Positions 27,801 through 38,432 of a stretch of 64,000 nt of DNA are shown here, in pieces. How positions within the stretch are numbered: the first letter of the stretch is position 1; each line of letters starts with the position of its first letter. This DNA is from Tetranychus cinnabarinus (Eukaryota; Arthropoda; Arachnida; Trombidiformes; Tetranychidae): positions 62,001 to 126,000 of the forward strand of contig WHVY01000007.1 of assembly GCA_022266195.1 (NCBI GenBank), read 5' to 3'. A program made the translations under genes and the position numbers. The notes under the pieces are model-generated. The model had not been told where the DNA came from. It did not search any database and saw only the letters and a list, made by a program, of their open reading frames with translations.

Positions 27801-30800
27801 TATATTGTTCTCACTAAAACAAAAAACTAGAAATAGGAAACATTATTGTGTGAATAAACAGATTAGCTTTCTTTATAAAGATGTGTATTGCTAAAGTTAT
27901 GATGATGTTGGTGAAAAACAATAATAATATGCTGAACATAGCGTGATTCTCACAGAATACTTTCTCATACCATTCTGACTCTTTTCATCATCAACATCTT
28001 TCTTTCTCATCTTTTGCCTGTTACCTTCAAATTAAGTTACCAGGGAAGCAAAATTTATATTTAATCTGTTCTCATTAAGGTGACAGAAGGAAGAAGATGA
28101 ATAAATAAATTATATGAAAAAAAAGGAACCAGAATAAGCAAGAAAAACCAAAGCACAAATAGGTTTGGGTGTGTTTTGTTGTCTATGCCATCTTAATGAA
28201 AAGTAATTTCATGATAATACCCCCAAAAAAGACGGCGAAAATGAAAAACAAAAATTTATTCAAAACAATAAACTTTTGTACTTGTTAGTGTTTAATTTAC
28301 AGTTTGGTTTATCAAAAAATCAATACAATCATTTCTCGGCTCAATTCATTGTTATTTCAATTTGCCTTTCAGCCTTTCTTTGTCAAATTGTCTCTACGTC
28401 ATTAATTTATTTTTATAAAGCATGTCAAACTGAGAAATTAATTTCTTTCTTCTAAATCTTATAGCCTCACAATATATTATTAATCTTCAGTCTTGGTGAC
28501 TCTGGAATCGTTCATTTGACTCATCGATTTTTAATACTTGAATGGTAATCACATGTGCATTTTAACCTAAAATCTTGCTAATAATTGTTTCTTCTTCTTC
28601 TTTTCGCAGGTGAATTTGTAGCTTTGTGTAACTGCAACTTGAACAATTGAATTGGAGTTATTGGTCTGACCACATATTTTCACTGGAATAAAATTTTCTG
28701 GATCAATCTAACATGAGAAAGTTTGGTTTGAAGGCAACATAAAACAAGTTATGATCAAATCTTTGGGAATGGTTGAAGGTTGTCTGATAAATCACTTGGA
28801 AATCAATCCATGGAATAGTTTTCTGAGTAATTTAATTATTCCACAAAATGTTATCAATATTTAAAATGTTGATCGTTTGAAGGGAAAAGTCTTAAATTAA
28901 TCAAGATTCTAAGAATTCACAAATCAAATAATTGATGGCTGGAAAATGGAAGAATGGATAAAATAGTTTGCAGGCAAAGAATCAGAAGTAAATTGTTTGG
29001 AATGTATAGAAACATTTACATCAATTTACTATACTTTTCCCCTTCTCTTCTCTCTTTACTCACCAAACTAAAGTCATCAGGAATCATCAGGAATTACAAG
29101 AAAAAGAAGATAGAGAGAAAAGGAAATGTGTATAGATATAAATGAACATTATTATGATTATTACCATTATCATTTTATACAGTTTAGTTAAAGGTAATGA
29201 TTAGATGAGGAGAAAAGTCAGTGAAATGATTAAATTGTAGAGTAACAACATAAACGTTGCTCATTCAATGGATTAATGTAAACACATCTAACCATCTATG
29301 TTTGTATTTGGCATTATAAATGTAAATTGAAGGAGTTTTAGGGAAGATTTAAACGGAAAGAAAGAGGTGAAAAGAGAAAATTTGATACACGAAGAAGAAG
29401 AGAGGAGAAGGAAGCAGTTGATGACTGTTCATCTAATGCACATTAACGTTCATTTATCCAGATTAATAATATTCAAAATTCAGAGAAATACAAGAACGTA
29501 GAAAGATTTGTTTTGTAGATTTTTTTTCTCTCTTCTCTCCTCATTCAGCCTCACTCTATCTCTCTTTAACCGTCGTCATTATCATCGATCCAATGTTCAT
29601 CAAACTCACCCCATTCCCTTCCATCGTTGTACAATGATCATTCCATCCTACATGATTTTACTTACAAAGAGTTTCTTTTTGCCTCTTCTCTTTACCTGAC
29701 TTTTTCTTCTTCTTCTTCTCCTTCTCATGTTCATCTTCCCTGATGCTTCCAACTACTTTGCTCAGGATAAATCATCAGAGATTTTATAGAAATGGTCTTC
29801 TCTCTTAGTCTCTCATATTCATCAAAATCATCACCATCACCAGTGTATTCATCATTTACATTAACAATTCCTCCAGCTTTTCTCTTCTTCTTCTTGTATT
29901 TTCCCTTTTACTTTTCAAATCATTAACTGAACATGATCATTCCTCTATCGAGTTGCTGATAGATTTGTCATCATGTTAGTTATGAAGATAACAAGGTAAA
30001 TGAATTGGCAGGGTAAATTAGTTTACATGAGCGTATCATCTTCGTAACAATTTATTAGCAATGGAAACCAATGACGAGCTTCTTGCCTCTGCATTGTGAC
30101 CAGAAGGAAAGCCATTTAATCAACGTTACAATGTAACTAAATTGTTTATTGGCCCATATCATTGCATATATCAATTAACCTTGATTATTGACCCTCGTTT
30201 TCAATAATATCATATTTGAGGAGAAACTTTCTTCATAATATTAATTATTAACAAGTTTCAAGTTTGCTGCTCAAACTCAACTTACCAGAAAAGGCAAATC
30301 AAATTATCATTCCAAGTTTAGATACAATACAATAAATATTTGTATCTGAGCATGAATCGAGTTATATTTTGATAGGAAAGAAATCAATTAAATTTTATAA
30401 GCAATAAAATTTATCGGTTAATATTAAACTTTAATATCGTATCCACTAAATGATTCACTTATATTTTTTTCAATTCAATTTATGTCAAGTGCACAAATAT
30501 AATAATTTTATCTTCATGATTGGAAGTGTATGCAAGAATCGATTAAAGCAATTCAAATGATAGAATCGGAATGTAAATAATCCTAATCAATATATTAATC
30601 AAAGACATATCAACAGAAAACTGGAATAATTTGAAGCAATCTAAATTATGTTTCTGGGATAAACAGTTCTTAGATTTTGCCATAAAATCTGAGTCTTTAA
30701 TTCAGGAGATGTTCTTCAGAACTATTCTCGAGACCAAGTCAATGATATGAAGTAATAAATGATCAGTATTTTTCTGGCTTCTATCTGAATTGACTTGAAC

Positions 30801-31436
30801 ATAAAAACGATGAAAATTTAAAGATTGAATGAAATCTATGAATGCGCAAGATATCTAAATGATAACAAAATACGAAAAATGAAACTTACGATTGATTTAA
30901 TGAAAATTAAACTTGAAAATAGCTAAAATTAAAAGTTAAACTTGTCATGCAAAAATAGTAACATGGAAAAGCTAGTTCCATCTTACTGTGGAAAACTAAA
31001 CTACAGGTTACATCAATATGTTCATCCTTTGGGAGTTTGACCAGAAATCATCTTAAGAAACGTATATTCTTAATGGTCATTTCGGACCTTATCAAAATTT
31101 GCGAAGGACCAAGTTTGATTGTATGCGCCAAGTTGAATTGTTTTCTTTGACTGTATTTTGGTTAGTGAATTGCGTTTATTGGTCCATTTTTATCTTGGAT
31201 GGTATGCTGTAGTGACTGGACGGGATTTGCCGTTCCATGCTTAGGAATGCTTGATTCAGGAGGACGAGGAAAATTAGATTATCAACACGCTAGTTATTTG
31301 TTAATTCAATTTTTTTCTGTTTTTCTAATATGATAACTTCGTTATTTTCATTGTCCGTTAACTTTGTATGACTGTATGGCAACCGCTCTCACCAGTCTCT
31401 ATGACTAATTTCAAATGGTTTATGGTAGCTTTATGT
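24870..31436. other. Long intergenic region
   Basis: 6.6 kb with no supported coding exon. Donor-like sites (for example after 25125 and 25480) and T-rich tracts occur, so non-coding exons cannot be excluded. No repeats with clear ends were found. Confidence 0.45.
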
Positions 31437-31694
31437 TCATAATTGCACCAATGTAGCTAAAAACGCATTTAATCCTTTCTTATCTGGAACTTGAATTATC
31501 AAACTTGCCAGACTGTCCAAACAGCTTTCTTCAATCTTTTTATCCTTTATAATCTTCAAGACTTGAAGTTCAAGTTTCACTTGTGGGCATGTGTAAGGTT
31601 TAGATTTTTTTATTAGGATTTCATTTGAAATAAACAAAGACATTTCTTGTTTACTACAATTTTGTTCATCATACGCATCAAAACAATCAATCAT
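31437..31694 (-). CDS. Small hypothetical protein, 85 aa
   Basis: An uninterrupted frame from ATG to TGA on the minus strand. The start lies within about 110 bp of the transcribed region of FIS1 on the other strand, so the two would share a promoter. Composition is normal for a soluble helical protein (segments such as KLELQVLKIIKDKKIEESC), with four cysteines and no transmembrane segment. I do not recognise a family. It may be a real small gene or a chance frame. Confidence 0.35.
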   Translation of the reverse strand: MIDCFDAYDEQNCSKQEMSLFISNEILIKKSKPYTCPQVKLELQVLKIIKDKKIEESCLDSLASLIIQVPDKKGLNAFLATLVQL

Positions 31695-31806
31695 CTCGAC
31701 TCTTTTTCAAGTTTATTAATTATCTACCAGATCTTTGTTTACACTAATTGGTTCTACTATATTTCTGTTGAAAGTTTATTCCTCTATATTAAATCAAAAC
31801 TGAAAG

Positions 31807-31880
31807 GTAAGTTATTTTATTTACTTGTATACTTGTACATTCGTTTGTCTTATCGTCAATGTTTTGTTATTTATGCTTAG
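31807..31880 (+). other. 5' UTR intron of FIS1
   Basis: GAAAG|GTAAGTT at 31806/31807 and a T-rich tract ending ATGCTTAG at 31880 define a 74-bp intron. Its removal places the FIS1 ATG one base into the next exon. The apparent N-terminal extension of the open frame (from 31825) lies inside this intron. Confidence 0.65.
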
Positions 31881-31881
31881 A

Positions 31882-32331
31882 ATGGCCTCCATACTGAAAG
31901 ATTATTCCGACTCTAATGAATTGAGAATGTTCAGAGGAAATTTTTACGAGTGCCAAAAAAATGGAACCTTGACGCCTCAGGTCCAATTTGAATATGCTGT
32001 GTGCCTAATCAGAAGTAGGAATCGACCTGAGATCAAAGAAGGAATCACTTTGATGGAAGAATTGTATAAAAACAAACTTGGTGGTGAACTACATTGTTAC
32101 CTTTTGTACCTTGCCGCAGGTTATGCAAAGGTTGGTGAATATCGGTCAGCCTTGGTCCATATTAAAAAGTTTCTTTCATCACAACCTAATAATATTCAAG
32201 GCAAGGAGTTGAAGAAGAAAATTATGAGCCAGCTTAAGGATGATGGCATGAAAGCAGCTGCGGTTGGTGGAACAGCAGCTTTAGTCATTGGAGGTCTTGT
32301 TGGACTTGGTATGGCTTTGATGAAAAAATAA
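31882..32331 (+). CDS. Mitochondrial fission 1 protein (FIS1)
   Basis: 149 residues starting MASILKDYSD, the usual length of FIS1. The TPR-like core is clear (QFEYAVCLIRSRNRPEIKEGI, then YLAAGYAKVGEYRSALVHIK). The C-terminus is a tail anchor (AAAVGGTAALVIGGLVGLG) followed by a short basic end, MKK. FIS1 sits in the outer membrane of mitochondria and peroxisomes and serves as an adaptor in fission and mitophagy. The start is chosen after the 5' UTR intron because upstream residues are intronic and absent from the family. The coding part is intronless. Confidence 0.95.
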   Translation: MASILKDYSDSNELRMFRGNFYECQKNGTLTPQVQFEYAVCLIRSRNRPEIKEGITLMEELYKNKLGGELHCYLLYLAAGYAKVGEYRSALVHIKKFLSSQPNNIQGKELKKKIMSQLKDDGMKAAAVGGTAALVIGGLVGLGMALMKK

Positions 32332-32773
32332 CTTATCTTGTCACATGAACCAATCTCTGAACTTTGTACTTTTTATAATCTCATTTTTCACCGAAGGTTC
32401 ACTGTAAACTTTCATTAATTCATTCTTATAATAACAGATTGACTGAACACCTTTGACCAAATATCCTCTCAAATCTATTTAACCATATTGATATAACGAC
32501 TGGCAATGACAAAGTTCAATCACATCGATTCAACTTCGTTAGTTTTATTTTTCTTTAGAGTCTAAAAACCTTTTTTTCACGTGAGACTTTTTCTAGTAAA
32601 CTTCTCGTTCTGTTTCTAAAACTTGAGTCCATGCCATGTTAATAGTAAGAAGTTTCGCGTAACCAGTTTATTTTCGACAAATTAGATGAATTGAAACAAA
32701 AAATGAACTTAATGATCTTATCAGTATTAATGGTATATTTGATAATCATGAATACAAAAACTCTTTAATACGA
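32332..32773. other. Intergenic between convergent FIS1 and proteasome alpha-3
   Basis: AT-rich; contains both 3' UTRs by position. No other feature seen. Confidence 0.5.
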
Positions 32774-33568
32774 TTAACTCTTCACGCTTCCCTTGTCCGC
32801 TTCTTTATCCTCGTCCTCGGAGTCGGAATCGTGTCTAAGTGCAGCTTTTGCGTATTCTTCGGCTTCGCTAAACAAATTTTTAGGAACAGCTTCATGGCGA
32901 CCTTGGGTTCCCTCAGTTATCCAAGATAGCTCTAATTCAAAGGCTTTGTCCTTTATCTCATCATGAACAATATATATTATTTTAGCGGCTTCCTTAATCA
33001 AATCTTTGCAAGTCATGTCTTTAAATTTGATCTTTTCAATTTCGGTTTTAGCAGCTTGCTTTGCTTTACCAATGGAACACCCGAAATAACCATAGTTTGA
33101 GCCCGATGGATCAAGGCAGTACAATTGAGCACCATCAATGGGGTCCCAGGCACCCATCAGTATAGATGTTCCAAAAGGTCGAAGAGCTGAATAAAGAGTG
33201 TAGGCATGCATGTACATTGCCACTCGATCCTTTAAATACTTTAATGGAATACGCTGACCCTTCTCTTTCCGGTATTTTGATGCCTCATCTCTTCCTATGT
33301 TCACAATTGCTCGAGCATCAGCTATCAAACCGGCAGTAGCACAGCCAATATGTCTATCAATATTAAAGATTCTTCGGTTGGCTCCTTCTTCGTGTAGCTT
33401 AGATGGAACCAGCTTTTCTACAGCAAAAACAACACCGTCTTTACCCCGAAGAGCAACAACGGTACCAGAATTGTCAACAGCTTTTTGAGCATATTCAATT
33501 TGAAATATTCTACCATCAGGAGAGAATTGAGATGCAGACAGATCGTAACCGGTACCAATAGAACTCAT
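32774..33568 (-). CDS. 20S proteasome subunit alpha type-3
   Basis: 264 residues in one exon. It starts MSSIGTGYDLSASQFSPDGR, the alpha-subunit N-terminal signature (YD, FSPDGRIFQIEYA). It continues with the family core, including DRHIGCATAGL, RPFGTS and KTEIEKIKFKDMTCKDL. The acidic tail (HDSDSEDEDKEAD) is typical of the alpha-3 (PSMA3, yeast Pre10) subtype. Alpha subunits form the outer rings of the core particle, gate the entry channel and are not catalytic. No defect is seen. Confidence 0.97.
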   Translation of the reverse strand: MSSIGTGYDLSASQFSPDGRIFQIEYAQKAVDNSGTVVALRGKDGVVFAVEKLVPSKLHEEGANRRIFNIDRHIGCATAGLIADARAIVNIGRDEASKYRKEKGQRIPLKYLKDRVAMYMHAYTLYSALRPFGTSILMGAWDPIDGAQLYCLDPSGSNYGYFGCSIGKAKQAAKTEIEKIKFKDMTCKDLIKEAAKIIYIVHDEIKDKAFELELSWITEGTQGRHEAVPKNLFSEAEEYAKAALRHDSDSEDEDKEADKGSVKS

Positions 33569-34463
33569 TTTGATAGCTTCACCAATTAAGAAAAGACGTT
33601 AATCACAAAAAGAAAACTAAATAACAAAACTAATTGAACAGTTGATTGTTTAACAAAATTTCAACAAAACCGAGTTGAGTTTTGCTAAATCATGGATTAA
33701 AATGATCGGTAGATGGAGCTGAAATTTATCCTAGGGACTAAGAAAAAATTACATTTTGTTTTATGATAAAAAGTTGCTCAAAATCTCATGAATTTTGTTT
33801 GTTTGATTGTAAAATTCCTTAGAAGTGAGATTTAGGAAATCAAATAAAATTTATCGAAAGTTCGATCAAATTCCGGTTTGTTGTTCAGAGGAAAGAATTA
33901 AAATAAATTACTTTTAATGACGAAAGTTTGAACATTTACTTGTAACAGATAATTAAGTTATCTTGCAATACTCATTTTCACCATTAATTAGTCAGTAAAA
34001 TTTGCTTTTTTTAAAGGTCGTCAAAGATATTTTTAATTGAAAATAATATAAATAGAAGTCAGATTGAGATTGTAAATAAAAAATGAATGAGAAGACATGA
34101 TTTAAGTTGAAAATGCATAAGATGAAAATTAAGACTAGAACATTATGAACATTATTAAAAGAAAAAGAGTATTAGCATGAAACATGGAGTTAATTGAGAT
34201 GAGTAATTGAAGAATTGAGATTAATTTTGAAGCACAAAGGGTGGTTTCAATTTGGCAATCTTAGATTGGCAAACTAAAGTCAGAATAAATAAGATAGCAG
34301 GAAAGGTTTGGTAAGAGGAACATAGAAAAAGAGAGAATTGTGTTGAATAAACATGATACGAAAAACAAACACAAATATCTATGACGAGGACTTTCGAATC
34401 GTTCATCGTTCAAAGTTTCAATACTGGCAGTCAAAAAGGAAGTTTGGTACGTGATGAAATAAT
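33569..34463. other. Intergenic between two minus-strand genes
   Basis: About 0.9 kb, AT-rich. It holds the upstream region of the proteasome gene and the 3' side of the tetraspanin gene. No TATA box or other gene was recognised. Confidence 0.5.
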
Positions 34464-35201
34464 TTAATCAATGCCACTTGATCCACGAATAGCACAAGAC
34501 AGACAGTAAGCGATTGAAATGGATATTAGTTCAATGAGCGCAAGTAAAAGAGCTGTTCCACCAACAATGAACACATTATCTTTGAGTGTGGTTACCGCTT
34601 GATTCATACAGCCTACAGCAGAAACATATTTTCCTCCTTTGCATAAATCACTAACTCTCAATCCATCTTGTATTTCTTCTTGACAGCAAGATTCGGGTAA
34701 AAATTTGGTTCCATTTTTTTCCCAGTCATCTGGACCATAAACACCACAGCATTTCAAGTATTTTTGAATTTCATCCATGGGTACATTGAGCGGGTCTTTT
34801 GGGTCTTCATTATTATATTCTTTAACAAATTTTTCCATTTGTATTCGAATAGCATCGTTAACATGAGTTTCATAATGTCCATATGTAACAAACAATGCAG
34901 CAATAACAAATTCAATGATCAAGAATAGGAAGATAATCACTGCAAATGTCAGTAACATACACTGATTTTCAGCAAAAGCTCCATAAGATCCAAGAAAAGA
35001 GACGACAAATAAGATACAGCCAATAATAATTAATGCAGTTGCCGCTCTTTCAGTGATACCCAGACTTTCAAAATGGTTTATAGGAATGAATTCAGCTCTC
35101 CAATTGGCTGCCAGTCCAATTAAACCGATGGCAAAACACACAAGAACTAGATTAACAAATCCAAATAGGAATTTGATCACCTTCATTACACCGTGAACCA
35201 T
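34464..35201 (-). CDS. Tetraspanin
   Basis: 245 residues in a single exon, with four hydrophobic helices at about residues 9-31, 53-75, 82-108 and 210-235. The large extracellular loop carries the tetraspanin cysteine pattern: KCCGVYGPDDW (CCG motif), then ESCC, then single cysteines in DLCKGG and VGCMNQ. Basic and small residues flank the helices, and the C-terminus CLSCAIRGSSGID has cysteines that may be palmitoylated. Tetraspanins organise membrane microdomains. The subtype cannot be decided from sequence alone. Confidence 0.93.
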   Translation of the reverse strand: MVHGVMKVIKFLFGFVNLVLVCFAIGLIGLAANWRAEFIPINHFESLGITERAATALIIIGCILFVVSFLGSYGAFAENQCMLLTFAVIIFLFLIIEFVIAALFVTYGHYETHVNDAIRIQMEKFVKEYNNEDPKDPLNVPMDEIQKYLKCCGVYGPDDWEKNGTKFLPESCCQEEIQDGLRVSDLCKGGKYVSAVGCMNQAVTTLKDNVFIVGGTALLLALIELISISIAYCLSCAIRGSSGID

Positions 35202-35701
35202 GATTAAATTGAAGTTAGAAACAGCTATATTAAACTAAAATAACACAAATTAAAGTGAAGCAATAGCTATTTATTAAAAAGGGCAGAATAGATTGAGCAT
35301 CAATATTTTTGTGGAGGATGCAAAAGGGACCATTTATATATTATGGTATTATAGATGAGCATTTTTTCCTAAAATTTTAAAATTTGTAAGATTTTAAGGG
35401 TGAATTTAAGTGCAATCATAATTTGTTCAATTAAGTTAAAGATTTTGAAAATACCTCGGGTTAATAAATTTGGGTTGATGCTCGAAAAAACAAAATGAAT
35501 GTTTCTTGTTACTGATGAATTGCTTTTTAAATTGAAGACTTTATTATCAGTTGGCTGATGGAATTAATATCAGGTCTATTCTATACAAGATATTTATTAA
35601 TTGAGACCTTATGAGTCTCTTTAACCAAAGCGTCAACAATTGTTTGACGCTGATTAACATCAAATAAAAGCACCCTCTCTAAGATTTGAACGTCGCCATC
35701 C
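35202..35701. other. Intergenic, tetraspanin to CHCHD3
   Basis: About 500 bp between two minus-strand genes, covering the upstream region of the tetraspanin and the 3' UTR of CHCHD3. Nothing else seen. Confidence 0.5.
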
Positions 35702-36645
35702 TTAAGAAGCTTGGTTAATTATTTGTCTCCTTACTGAATCAACACAATTAATAAACTCTTTAGCTACTTTGGAACATTTTAAAGACATGCCTTGATTTTC
35801 ATTATAACAAAATTCTACATTTCTTTGGGCTTCAACACAAACAGGCTCATGTTTATGAGATGAAATGTATTTCTCATCAACTTGACTCAATTTATTCTCA
35901 AGCTTTGATCTAGATGCATCGAACAATTGACGATTCTGTCTTTCCAAATATTCGGTCTTGTTTCGGTAATGTTTTTGAATCAAATCAAGTTCTTGTTGAT
36001 GCTGTTGTCTAAGTCTTAATGTATCCATTGTTACAAATTTACCACCCTGTTGAGGAGCCTAAATTGAATTTGAGATATAAAAACAAAATTAGAACCAATT
36101 TATAATTGACTGCATGTCACTTTAATAAGCAGTTATCGTAAAATAGACAAACCTGAGGCATTAACTGTGGTTCCTCTTCGACCGAAGCACTCCAATTTGG
36201 TTGTTTATTTTCTTGTGAAGGTGCAGGACGTTCCTTTTCGACGTTATCCTTCAATCTTTCAACCACCGATTCGGAAAGCTAAATTATAAAACAAAAAGAT
36301 TAAGATGAATATTATGATTAACAGTGGTTTTGTACCCAGTTAGTTTGTATTTTTACCGGACTGACATCTTTGGGACTTTAGAATATGATTTAAAGCACAG
36401 ATTTACATCTTAAATCTACTTGCCTAATGGACAGCGACAAACAAAAATTTTACAAAACAACTGGGTACAGTATCGTATATGAAATAAGAATTTTTCATAC
36501 AAAATTGTATTGAAAAATAAATAATCACAAATATTTTGATAGAGGAAAACCGGTTCAAGGATAAAAGGCTTAAAATACAAACCTTAAGAACGTTATCACT
36601 TTCATTAGTAATAGTGATCCTTCGTGTACTATTTCCAGATCCCAT
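35702..36645 (-). CDS. MICOS complex subunit Mic19 (CHCHD3/CHCHD6 family), three exons
   Basis: Exons on the minus strand are 36645-36583, 36278-36153 and 36058-35702, joined in phase 0 to give 181 residues. The N-terminus MGSGNSTRRITI fits an N-myristoylation signal and the conserved STRRxT start of Mic19. A DUF737-like segment follows (LSESVVERLKDNV), then a long charged helix, then a C-terminal CHCH domain with twin CX9C motifs: C-VEAQRNVEF-C and C-SKVAKEFIN-C. The protein acts on the inner mitochondrial membrane facing the intermembrane space, bridging MICOS and the SAM complex to shape cristae. It starts 375 bp from the first Mff gene on the opposite strand. Confidence 0.93.
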
Positions 36646-37020
36646 AATAATAAATAGAGATTGCTTGAAATTAAATTAGTTTAACCAAATTAACTAATGA
36701 AGAAACAGACAAAAATCGAGAAGGGCATTTGATTGTAACCAATGGTGAAAGCCACTAACAGACTTTTAATTCAGGGATCGTTCATTCATTACTGAGCAAA
36801 AAACATATGACTGTTAATAATTTTGTTTTTAATTAAACTCGTGGTAAAGTTAACGCGTAAGAAATTTACAAATTAGTGCATTAATCAATTTGATCAAAGA
36901 CAATGGAAGATTGACTTAATGCCAAATTTATGGTCATCTGCATGTGGAGAGCCCTTTACTCTGTCTTTTCTCATTAAATTTACCTGCAGTTGTTTTTCTT
37001 TAATTGTTTGATCAATCATC
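36646..37020. promoter_or_regulatory. Divergent intergenic region, CHCHD3 (-) and Mff copy 1 (+)
   Basis: The 375 bp between two start codons on opposite strands must hold both promoters. No TATA box is obvious. The segment 36844-36945 recurs at 37905-38030, and the last ~67 bp before the Mff ATG recur before Mff copy 2. Confidence 0.6.
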
Positions 37021-37811
37021 ATGAACAACATTAATGGAAGACAGGATGATCTTGCTTCGGATATGGTTGTGCCTGAAAGGATAATTGTTATTGGAGGAGA
37101 TAAAATGGCTTCAACTCGAGAGATTTTACCTGAAGCTGGATTTGAAAATCATCTTTTAGGTGATAACAGAAACAATCCAATTGACTTACCTTCGCCCCCT
37201 TCTGTATTAACTTATGAGGCCTATTCACAGCCAAATGATGATTTTAGATGGAGAAATGAAGTTACTCCGAGACCAAATCGAGTGAAAATTGCTCCTATGG
37301 CAATGAATGGTGATGATTATACTCCTGTCAAAGATGATTACACTCCTGCAAGAGACTCCAGAATGATGAGGTTTGATTCTTATTTTGTTTTTAAACTATT
37401 TTATTATTTTTCAAGTCTGATTTTTCAACTAATTTAATGTCTAATTTCGTTTTCTTTACTTGTAGCAGTTTTGAAAGTAATTCAACTCCAGCTGATGCAG
37501 TTTCAGCATTGAGACAACAAATAAGATCACTTAATCGACGTATATCTGCCATAGAAAGAGAGAATCGCCAAAAAGACCAAAGAGATATGATAATCTATTC
37601 CGTTGGCCTGGTTTACATTGCAATCAAAACATTGATGTACATTAAGAGAAATATACTTTAGATAATGATATCAATTTTATTTCATTTACATAAATCATGT
37701 TTCAATGTTAAAAGATTACCTGTCTGTTGTTTATCTATTCTCAACTTTTAAACCCTCAATCTTCAATTCGGCAATCACTTCAATTTTGGCTATCCGACGC
37801 TGTTTCACCCT
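36954..37811 (+). repeat. Duplicated segment, Mff copy 1
   Basis: 858 bp equivalent to 41629-42486. It includes 67 bp upstream, both exons, the 95-bp intron and about 150 bp downstream. The intron differs at only a few positions, so the duplication is young or the copies are homogenised. Confidence 0.9.
37021..37661 (+). CDS. Mitochondrial fission factor Mff / Tango11, copy 1
   Basis: Exons 37021-37370 and 37466-37661 give 181 residues. Family hallmarks are VPERIIVIGGD near the N-terminus, the proline-rich segment DLPSPPSVLTYEAY, a coiled coil (ALRQQIRSLNRRISAIEREN) and a C-terminal tail anchor (MIIYSVGLVYIAIKTLMYIK) ending in RNIL. Mff recruits the dynamin Drp1 to mitochondria and peroxisomes for fission. 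The intron acceptor is TAGCAG, a NAGNAG site, so one serine may be optional. The protein differs from copy 2 at one residue (Ile/Leu at position 35). Confidence 0.92.
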
Positions 37812-37904
37812 TAAACAGTAGGTTTTATTGTTTAGTACTTGTCATATTTACCAAATATATAATAATAGCGATTGATAAACGTCTAACTAGTCTAATAACT
37901 CATG

Positions 37905-38400
37905 TTATCGTTAACAAGTAAGAAATTTGCAAATACGTAAGTAAATCAATCCATTTAGTTGAAGACAATGAAGATTGACTGAATGATCATTGTCAAAGTT
38001 TTGGACCATAACTTATGGTCATCTGCATGGGAATCATCAATAGTTGAATTTACATTCTCAAACTAGATTAATAATGGACTACAATAACTGATTAATGTTA
38101 GACATTCGTAACAAGTAGCTGATAGGTTTATCAAACTAACTTGCAAGTTTTATTTGATACAATAGTTATTGAATATGACCATTGCAGTTTGGTTCTGACA
38201 AGCATATGTGATAAAAAATGTTTTACAAATTAATAATCTCTTAAACAGTAGCTGTTATTGTTTAGTACCTGTGCTATGAACCAATATTTAATAATAACCA
38301 TTGATAAAAGTCTATTAGGCTCGAATGTTGAGCCAGCAGTCTATTCAGTCGAGAAAAAATGTTCAATTAAGTTAATTTCATAGAGATTTAACATTACATT
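37905..38400 (+). repeat. Relic of a third Mff-type duplication unit
   Basis: 37905-38030 resembles the sequence upstream of Mff copy 1 (36844-36945; shared words AAGAAATTT, ATGGTCATCTGCATG). 38243-38400 resembles the sequence downstream of copy 2 (42658-42840; shared GAGAAAAAATGTTCAA). The coding exons that would lie between them are absent. The simplest reading is a third tandem copy that has lost its coding part. Confidence 0.5.
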
Positions 38401-38432
38401 TAAATTTGATGGGTATTTTAAAACCCATGCTA

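Noticed and set aside
31825..31881. 19-residue N-terminal extension of FIS1
   Set aside because: It lies within a 5' UTR intron with clear GT/AG ends.
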